Shown piece by piece: positions 58,395 through 64,000 of a stretch of 64,000 bases of DNA. Position numbers and translations under genes: made by a program. Each line of letters starts with the position of its first letter. The first letter of the stretch is position 1. The notes under the pieces were generated by a model. It searched no databases and was not told where the DNA came from. It saw only the letters and a list, made by a program, of their open reading frames with translations. Source of the DNA: Planctomycetaceae bacterium (GTDB taxonomy: Bacteria; Planctomycetota; Planctomycetia; Planctomycetales; Planctomycetaceae). Location of the stretch: the NCBI GenBank assembly GCA_002722955.1, contig PBMZ01000083.1:18583-82582 (forward strand), read 5' to 3'.

Positions 58395-59513
58395 ATGCCA
58401 AGGATAGCGGTTGTCTTCGAGTTCCCGTCGCTTAACGGCGGCGAGCATTCGATGCTTGCCATATTTGATCAGCTCAACAAATCCGAATTCGAATTCGTGG
58501 CCATTGCCCCGCCAACTGGTCGTCTTGCCGATGCGTTCAAAGAACGAAACATCGAGCACGTACCGCTTGAACTTCGTGATGGCAACGGCGAGCGGCTCCC
58601 ACAATCGCAAGCTCATGAGCAATTAATCGCAGCGATCGCGAAAGCGGGCCCCGATATCGTTCACGCAAACAGTCTTGCCATGGGAAGGTTAACAGGAGCC
58701 GTCCATGACAAGATCACGCAGCCAACGATTGCTCACCTTCGAGACATCATCAACTTGAGTCAATCGGCCATTGATGATCTGAACAAAAACGACATCCTGG
58801 TGGCCGTGTCTCACGCGACAAGACGACATCATGTCGATCAAGGCTTGGACGCCGAACGCACTGGGGTCGTTTACAACGGTATCGATCTAAAGCAGTTTAA
58901 GCCCGAAGTGCAAAGCGGCGTCTTGAAAGACGAATTTGGAATCGATCCCGACGGCTTCTTAGTCCTGACGATTGGCCAAATTGCCTTGCGAAAAGGACAC
59001 GACGTTTTGGCAAAGGCCGCGATCGAAGTTTGCACCGAACTAGAAGATGTCCATTTCCTGATTGTCGGCGAGCGACACTCGAACAAACCTGAAAGCATCG
59101 ACTTCGAAGCTCAGATCGAAACAACGTTTGCAGATGCCGGCCACGCTGATCGTCTTCATCGAGTTAGCTATTGCGAGGACGTCGGCTTCTTGATGGCCGA
59201 GTGTGATCTCTTGGTGCATCCTGCAAAGCAAGAACCTTTGGGACGCGTCCTGCTGGAAGCGGCTGCTTGTGAACTTCCCATCATCGCCACCGACGTTGGC
59301 GGAACAGCGGAAATCGTGACCCACGAAGATTCGGCTTTGTTGGTCCCGCCGTCCGATTCCACTGCGCTTCGCAACGCTATCCTTCAAGCTTACGATGAAG
59401 AAGAGGAGCGTTTGGATTTCGCCGACGCGGCTCGAAACCGAGTCAAAATGTTGTTTAGTATCGAACGTGCATCGCGAGCCCTTCAAGAGGTTTGGGAGGC
59501 CGCGCTGAGCTGA
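58395..59513 (+). CDS. Family 4 (GT-B) glycosyltransferase
   Basis: Retaining glycosyltransferase of 372 aa, cytosolic, transferring a sugar from a nucleotide sugar to a glycan or lipid acceptor. The N-terminal half has FEFPSLNGGEHSMLAIFDQL. The C-terminal half has VVYNGIDLKQFKPE, LTIGQIALRKGHDVLAKA, FLIVGERHS and the donor-binding EX7E motif EPLGRVLLEAAACELPIIAT with VGGTAEIV. Upstream is the 200-aa membrane protein, separated by 31 bases, so an operon with the sulfatase is possible. Acceptor unknown. Confidence 0.93.
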   Translation: MPRIAVVFEFPSLNGGEHSMLAIFDQLNKSEFEFVAIAPPTGRLADAFKERNIEHVPLELRDGNGERLPQSQAHEQLIAAIAKAGPDIVHANSLAMGRLTGAVHDKITQPTIAHLRDIINLSQSAIDDLNKNDILVAVSHATRRHHVDQGLDAERTGVVYNGIDLKQFKPEVQSGVLKDEFGIDPDGFLVLTIGQIALRKGHDVLAKAAIEVCTELEDVHFLIVGERHSNKPESIDFEAQIETTFADAGHADRLHRVSYCEDVGFLMAECDLLVHPAKQEPLGRVLLEAAACELPIIATDVGGTAEIVTHEDSALLVPPSDSTALRNAILQAYDEEEERLDFADAARNRVKMLFSIERASRALQEVWEAALS

Positions 59514-59528
59514 AACTTGGCGAACGTG

Positions 59529-60293
59529 TTAGGGCAACACTTCTTGAGCTTTACGAATCCCGCTGATCAACATGCCCACGTCGCTCGCCAAGCCCACCAT
59601 CTGAAAGCCTTGGTCGCATCGCATCTTGGCGTTGTCCAGATCTGTGCCCATGACACCGCAAGCCTTGCCTGCTGAGACAATCCGATCTTTGAGCGTCAAA
59701 ATTCGCTCGGCGATTCCAGGCCCCTCCCACTGACCAACGTAACCGGCGGTGGCCGAGAAATCCGCTGGCCCGAAGAAGAAGCCATCGACACCATCGACTT
59801 GCAAGATGGCTTCAATGTCCGATTCGGCGTCGATAGTTTCCATCATCGGAATGACCAGCGTTTCGTCATTAGCCACGCTAGTATATCCGGCCAAGTCCGA
59901 TCCCCAGCGAGTGGCACGTTCTCCACCAACACCACGAACGCCTTGCGGCGGATACTTCGAGAATCGCACCGCCGCTTCCACCTCGGCCGCACATGTGATT
60001 TGTGGGACGATGATGCCTTCGGCACCAATGTCGAGAACACGTTTGATGAGACCTTGTTCGATCTCCTGGATTCGCACCAGCGCTGTCGTGTTGGAATTCC
60101 ATGCCGCTCGAAGATGCTCAACGACATCCTTGAAGTCCAAGTGCCCATGTTCGGCATCGATCACGACCCAATCGACTCCCATCGCGACAGCGATTTCAGT
60201 GATCGATGGTGACTCCAGTGTAACCCAGAATCCAATAGTCTTCTCGCCGTTTTGAAGCTTTCGATTCAATGCGTTTTCGTAGTTGTTCGGCAT
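59529..60293 (-). CDS. HpcH/HpaI family (class II) aldolase
   Basis: Metal-dependent aldolase of 254 aa that cleaves or forms 2-keto acids, often on sugar-derived acids. ATG 60293 starts the conserved MPNNYENALNRKLQNGEKTI; the frame to 60515 upstream is unconserved. Motifs: WVVIDAEHGHLDFKDVVEH, TALVRIQEIEQGLIKRVLDI, GAEGIIVPQITCAAEVEAAV (metal Glu region) and FFFGPADFSATAGYVGQWEG. Relatives act on keto-deoxy sugar acids, but the natural substrate here is unknown. The PIG-L gene lies 112 bases upstream on the same strand, so co-transcription is likely. Confidence 0.92.
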   Translation of the reverse strand: MPNNYENALNRKLQNGEKTIGFWVTLESPSITEIAVAMGVDWVVIDAEHGHLDFKDVVEHLRAAWNSNTTALVRIQEIEQGLIKRVLDIGAEGIIVPQITCAAEVEAAVRFSKYPPQGVRGVGGERATRWGSDLAGYTSVANDETLVIPMMETIDAESDIEAILQVDGVDGFFFGPADFSATAGYVGQWEGPGIAERILTLKDRIVSAGKACGVMGTDLDNAKMRCDQGFQMVGLASDVGMLISGIRKAQEVLP

Positions 60294-60405
60294 GGCAATG
60301 GATTCAGTGAATGCTCTGTCTGGGTATGACGACATTCCGGACACGCGCTGCGTGACAGTAATGCGATCTTGGAATGGGACGCTCAGAAGACTCCGTTTAC
60401 ACGAC

Positions 60406-61272
60406 TCAGTCGGCAAACATCGACTTGTATCGTTTGGGGGAATACAAGTTAAAGCCAACATCCCGAATGTATTCGTACGGGCCAGCTTCGCGAATGGACT
60501 CGACCAAGGCACCAATTTGAACTTGAGACTTGTAGAGTTCGATGCTTCTTAGCTTTCGATCGAAGGCCGCGTCGTTTCCGATCACCTCGAGATTCGGCGC
60601 GTCCGCGAAATCACAATAGACGGCCAATTCACACAATGCGGGTGCATCCAGCAATGGCGGACCTAACTCGGGCCAGATAGCGCCAGTGGCGTGGAACAAA
60701 CTGATGGCCAACTCGCTGTAGGTAATCCGGTGGTCGGGGTGCAAGTCGGTCGGCGTCGGCACGAAGACTCGCGAAGGCCGATGCTTTCGCAAGATATGAG
60801 TCAACGAGTTCTGCAAGCCGATGTGCTCAGCGATACCTGCTTCGCCGTTGTGAGTCTTACGCCGCCCGATGTATTGCGTCAGTCCGCCATCGGGAAAGCC
60901 GAGGCATTCTACGCTGCCGGAGTTGACGCCCAGCACTTCAAAAGATTCCATCGTCTCTTCGCGACGGATTTCTACGATCGAATCTTCTTGGCCTTCGCGG
61001 CAGTATCCCAGACAGCCGTCAGTGACAACAGCGACCTTGACATCAACACCGGCGTCGATGGCGGCTTGAATCAACATTCCCGCGCCGATGCACAAGTCAT
61101 CGTCGTGCGGGCTGACAAACAACCAAGGTTGTTCATTGACGGCAGCGTGATCCAGTACGCCTGCCAGCTTGTCCGAACGGACCTTCTGTCCACCGACGAT
61201 GCGAGTGAATTGAAAGGCAACAGCCTCGGCGTTCTCAACAGAAGCCATGCCCTTGTCAGAAGCAGTACTCAT
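60406..61272 (-). CDS. PIG-L/LmbE family deacetylase
   Basis: Zinc-dependent N-acetyl-sugar deacetylase of 288 aa. The metal motif is SPHDDDLCIGAGMLIQ (HxDD) and the third ligand set is PTPTDLHPDHRITYSELA. Family members remove acetyl groups from GlcNAc-type substrates in cell-wall, mycothiol-like or glycolipid pathways. ATG 61272 is used; ATG 61248 in the same frame is an alternative. No signal peptide is evident. It is followed by the aldolase, so the two may act on an amino-sugar derived acid, which is inference only. Confidence 0.9.
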   Translation of the reverse strand: MSTASDKGMASVENAEAVAFQFTRIVGGQKVRSDKLAGVLDHAAVNEQPWLFVSPHDDDLCIGAGMLIQAAIDAGVDVKVAVVTDGCLGYCREGQEDSIVEIRREETMESFEVLGVNSGSVECLGFPDGGLTQYIGRRKTHNGEAGIAEHIGLQNSLTHILRKHRPSRVFVPTPTDLHPDHRITYSELAISLFHATGAIWPELGPPLLDAPALCELAVYCDFADAPNLEVIGNDAAFDRKLRSIELYKSQVQIGALVESIREAGPYEYIRDVGFNLYSPKRYKSMFAD

Positions 61273-61636
61273 AATCAGACCCGGTCAGAGAGGAGTGAGT
61301 TCCGCGCGGCGCGACCCGCAGGAACGCGAGCAATTCTTTTGCCGCGTTCTCAACCCATTACACCAAGTCCACTTCAAAAATGGAAATCAATCGCCCAGAT
61401 TGACGGCAAGTTGTCGCATTTGGAGGCACCAAGTCAGCAAATCTTACCAAGACCAGCAGGCAAGACTTCCAGCCCTGGGCTCAGCGGGCTGCGAAGATTC
61501 GAACCAGCCGTGTCGAATTCTTAAGATTCGGCAGGAATTCTCGTCCTATCGAGATCCGGCCTCAACGCCAATCGTTAACATGGTTTATGACTAGCGACCG
61601 CATCACGCACATCGTCACTTTCGTGATGACCTTTTG
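61273..61636. other. Gap between PIG-L and the DUF1449-like gene
   Basis: 364 bases without a convincing gene. A long antisense frame entering from the left is only the shadow of the deacetylase. No hairpin recognised. Both divergent genes must start here. Confidence 0.5.
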
Positions 61637-62260
61637 ATGAGTAGTCCAATGGAATCTCTCGAACTCTATTTTACAGGCTCAAACCTCATTCCAAGCGCTC
61701 TATTGCTCCTTTCAATGCTCTATTGGATGGGGATTATCGTTGGAGCCATGGATGTCGAACTCTTCGATTTCGACTTCGAAATGGATGCGGATTCGGACTC
61801 GATCCTTGACCTGGGTTTCGTTCCTTTGCGTTTCTTAAACCTGGGAAGCGTACCGTTGATGGTTTGGGGTAGCGTGTTTTCCATCTCGTTTTGGGGCGTT
61901 TCCATGGGCTTCGATGGACAACAGCCTCCCGTTGAGACCGGACCCGTTGCCATGGCACTTTTTCGTAATGGTGGCATTGCCTTGATTTTGACAAAGATTC
62001 TGACGCAACCCCTTTGCGGACGCTTTGTTCATCGCGAACCGAACACAATTGAAGATCTGATTGGCCAAAACTGCGTTGTGACAACTACTGAAGTCAACGA
62101 CCGAGTTGGTCAGGCCGAGTACCAAACAGAAGGGGCTCCTCTTCTGTTGAATGTTCGCGCCAACGCCGGAGAACTTGTGAAAGGCGATCTAGCCCGCATC
62201 GTTGGCTTTGATGAAGAAAAACATGTCTACGTTGTCACTTCCGAGCGGAACACGGCCTAG
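61637..62260 (+). CDS. DUF1449/NfeD-like membrane protein with OB-fold tail
   Basis: Protein of 207 aa. Three hydrophobic segments (for example LIPSALLLLSMLYWMGIIVG, VPLMVWGSVFSISFWGVSMG, MALFRNGGIALILTKILTQP) are followed by a soluble C-terminal domain (TIEDLIGQNCVVTTTEVNDR and ARIVGFDEEKHVYVVTS) that fits the OB fold of the NfeD/YuaF/YqiJ group. ATG 61637 is taken, with 61634 TTG and 61649 ATG as same-frame options. It lies 250 bases before a flotillin gene, the normal partner of this family in membrane microdomains. Confidence 0.85.
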   Translation: MSSPMESLELYFTGSNLIPSALLLLSMLYWMGIIVGAMDVELFDFDFEMDADSDSILDLGFVPLRFLNLGSVPLMVWGSVFSISFWGVSMGFDGQQPPVETGPVAMALFRNGGIALILTKILTQPLCGRFVHREPNTIEDLIGQNCVVTTTEVNDRVGQAEYQTEGAPLLLNVRANAGELVKGDLARIVGFDEEKHVYVVTSERNTA

Positions 62261-62510
62261 CCAAGTGTGTTAACTACGGGCCTTGCCATCGCTCGACAGC
62301 ACTGCTCATCAGTGTTCGCAATTCTGTGAAATGCCCGGTGCTTTTTGGCATCGAGGATTCTGTAACCTACATTTCATTGAACAAAGAAACCCATTTTGCG
62401 CGCTCGTGAAGCGTGTTCGTTATGAACGTCCACGGATAATCGTCAATTTCCTTGCGACGTTCAAAACCAACAAGCTTTCGACGTGTGAGTTGATCTAGAG
62501 AGGTCGTCAA

Positions 62511-64000
62511 ATGCCACCCACAGAAGTAATTGCAGTCATCGTTGGGGCCATCGTGATGTTCTTCATCGCGGCACCGATCGCATTTTCCCGGTTGTATCGA
62601 AAAGTCGGGCCGGAAGAGTCAATCGTTGTCTCTGGTTGGGGCGGACTCCGTTCAGCAACCGGCTCTGGTATCTGGGTCATTCCCATCATGCACCGGGCGG
62701 AGGAAATGGACCTTAGTGTGAAACGGATCGAGATTTCTCGCCGCGGCGAGGCTGGCTTGATCTGTAAGGACAATATTCGAGCCGACATCGAAGTCGCGTT
62801 CTTTGTGCGAGTCAACAATACTCGCCAAGACATTCTGCAAGTGGCCCAGTCCTTGGGTTGCCGACGAGCATCGGAACGCGCCGCCTTGATCGAGCTATTC
62901 GATGCCAAGTTCTCGGAAGCACTGAAGACTGTCGGTAAGCAGTTCGACTTTGTCGAGCTTTACAACGAACGAGATCAGTTCAAAGAACAAATCTTGAACG
63001 TGATTGGCACGGACTTGAACGGCTACATCTTGGACGACTGTGCCATCGACTTCTTGGAGCAAACTCCGGTCGAGATGCTGAACCCGCAGAACATTTTGGA
63101 CGCGGAAGGTATCAAGAAGATCACGGACCTAACGGCCAAAGAACATGTCTTGTCGAACGAGATTACTCGTGAGAAGGAAAAGACGATCAAGAAGCAAGAC
63201 GTGGAAGCTCAGGAAGCGATCTTGAATCTTGAGAAGCAACGCGTCGAAGCCGTTCAAAAGCAAGAACGTGAGATCGCCGAAGTCACCGCTCGTGAACAAG
63301 CCGAAGCGGCTCGCGTTCAACAAGAAGAACGCAAAAAGGCCGAGAACGCTCGTATCGCGACGGAAGAGGACCTCCAAGTCGCCGAGGAAAACAAGCAACG
63401 CCAGATCATCGTCGCTCAACGAAACAAGGAACGTACCGACGGCGTCGAGTTAGAACGCGTCGAACGCGACCGCATGTTGGAAGCCACCGAGCGTGAACGC
63501 GTCGTGGGATTGGCCGACATCGAAAAGGAAAAGGCCATCGAAGAACAGAAACGCGACATCCAAGACGTGATTCGCGAACGCGTGGCCATCGAACGTACGG
63601 TGGTCGAAGAACAAGAACGCATCAAGGACACGGAAGCTTTCGCCGGTGCCGACCGGTCGAAGCAAGTCGCCGTGACCAGTGCCGAGCAAACGGCGGAAGA
63701 AGCTTTGATCAAAGAAGTCAAAGCCGCCGAAGCCGCCAAAAACGCATCGGTTCTGTCAGCCGAGCAAATCGTGATCGAAGCCGACGCCAAACGCACGGCG
63801 GCCGAGAAGCGAACGGAAGCTGCCAAGATGTTGGCCGAAGCCAAGACGGCCGAAGCCGCCGCCGAAGGTTTGGCCGAAGCTCAAGTCATGGAAGCCAAAG
63901 CCGACGCGACGCAAAAGCAAGGCACGGCGGAAGCCAGCGTCATGCAACAAAAGTTCGCCGCCGAAGCCAACGGCATCGAAGAAAAAGCCAATGCGATGAA
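62511..64000 (+). CDS. Flotillin family SPFH protein, 3'-truncated by window edge
   Basis: The frame starting at ATG 62511, with AGAGG before it, is open to the window end (over 495 codons). One N-terminal membrane segment (VIAVIVGAIVMFFIAAPIAF) is followed by an SPFH domain: VGPEESIVVSGWGGLR, GIWVIPIMHRAEEMDLSVKR, NIRADIEVAFFVRVN and YILDDCAIDFLEQTPVEML. A very long Glu/Ala/Lys/Arg coiled coil follows (EAQEAILNLEKQRVEAVQKQ and many repeats). Flotillins scaffold membrane microdomains. The preceding DUF1449-like protein is the expected partner. The C-terminus is outside the window. Confidence 0.92.
   Translation, partial: MPPTEVIAVIVGAIVMFFIAAPIAFSRLYRKVGPEESIVVSGWGGLRSATGSGIWVIPIMHRAEEMDLSVKRIEISRRGEAGLICKDNIRADIEVAFFVRVNNTRQDILQVAQSLGCRRASERAALIELFDAKFSEALKTVGKQFDFVELYNERDQFKEQILNVIGTDLNGYILDDCAIDFLEQTPVEMLNPQNILDAEGIKKITDLTAKEHVLSNEITREKEKTIKKQDVEAQEAILNLEKQRVEAVQKQEREIAEVTAREQAEAARVQQEERKKAENARIATEEDLQVAEENKQRQIIVAQRNKERTDGVELERVERDRMLEATERERVVGLADIEKEKAIEEQKRDIQDVIRERVAIERTVVEEQERIKDTEAFAGADRSKQVAVTSAEQTAEEALIKEVKAAEAAKNASVLSAEQIVIEADAKRTAAEKRTEAAKMLAEAKTAEAAAEGLAEAQVMEAKADATQKQGTAEASVMQQKFAAEANGIEEKANAM

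Noticed and set aside
60691..61524. 277-aa plus-strand open frame
   Set aside because: Mostly antisense to the PIG-L deacetylase, which has clear zinc motifs; no recognisable domain or ribosome site on the plus strand.

Overview
This window looks like a chromosomal segment from a planctomycete, most likely of the Rhodopirellula/Pirellula type. The grounds are family content rather than any marker gene. There are four paired PSCyt1/DUF1549/DUF1553 and DUF1501 genes, an ECF sigma factor followed by a giant Ser/Thr kinase with an N-terminal zinc-finger-like motif, a secreted WD40 protein, a sulfatase, Tat-exported sugar isomerase-like and squalene-cyclase-repeat proteins, and remnants of a giant Calx-beta/dockerin-like surface protein. 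No rRNA, tRNA, CRISPR array, transposase or phage gene was recognised.

Layout. 0-5 kb: 3' end of an ECF sigma factor and a 1478-aa kinase. 5-10 kb: convergent Gfo/Idh/MocA oxidoreductase, a divergent SDR and a secreted WD40-repeat protein. 10-11.8 kb: two broken genes, a receiver-domain scrap and a frameshifted cyclic-nucleotide-binding potassium channel. 11.8-16.3 kb: first DUF1501/DUF1553 pair (minus strand). 16.5-20.2 kb: CinA-like protein, nucleoside hydrolase-like protein and DUF58 protein. 20.4-25.3 kb: SulP transporter and a PutA-type bifunctional proline catabolic enzyme. 25.5-29.8 kb: second pair. 29.8-34.4 kb: ROK kinase broken at its start, squalene-cyclase-repeat protein and a large alpha/beta-hydrolase-like secreted protein. 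34.6-36.5 kb: a 63-aa protein, an ECF sigma gene with an in-frame stop, and a GyrB-like ATPase-only gene with two frameshifts. 36.7-46.4 kb: third and fourth pairs with a sugar isomerase-like gene between them. 46.4-50.8 kb: shattered, partly inverted remains of a giant secreted protein. 51-64 kb: sulfite/nitrite reductase, glutamate 5-kinase, oligopeptide ABC ATPase, isochorismatase-like hydrolase, sulfatase, small membrane protein, glycosyltransferase, HpcH/HpaI aldolase, PIG-L deacetylase, DUF1449-like membrane protein and a flotillin running off the window.

How the genes fit together. The cytochrome-like DUF1549/DUF1553 proteins with Tat-exported DUF1501 partners, the sulfatase, the oxidoreductase, the sugar isomerase-like protein and the aldolase fit the planctomycete lifestyle of degrading sulfated and other polysaccharides. 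Their exact reactions are unknown. Proline can be both made (ProB) and degraded (PutA). The DUF1449-like protein and the flotillin form a membrane-microdomain pair. Many genes end in palindromes, several apparently acting as two-way terminators between convergent genes.

The most striking feature is the number of disrupted genes (receiver, channel, ROK kinase, ECF, GyrB-like ATPase, giant protein) among many long intact ones. The giant-protein locus also shows a strand switch, which simple base-call errors cannot explain. The isolated one-base shifts elsewhere could be either real decay or assembly indels.
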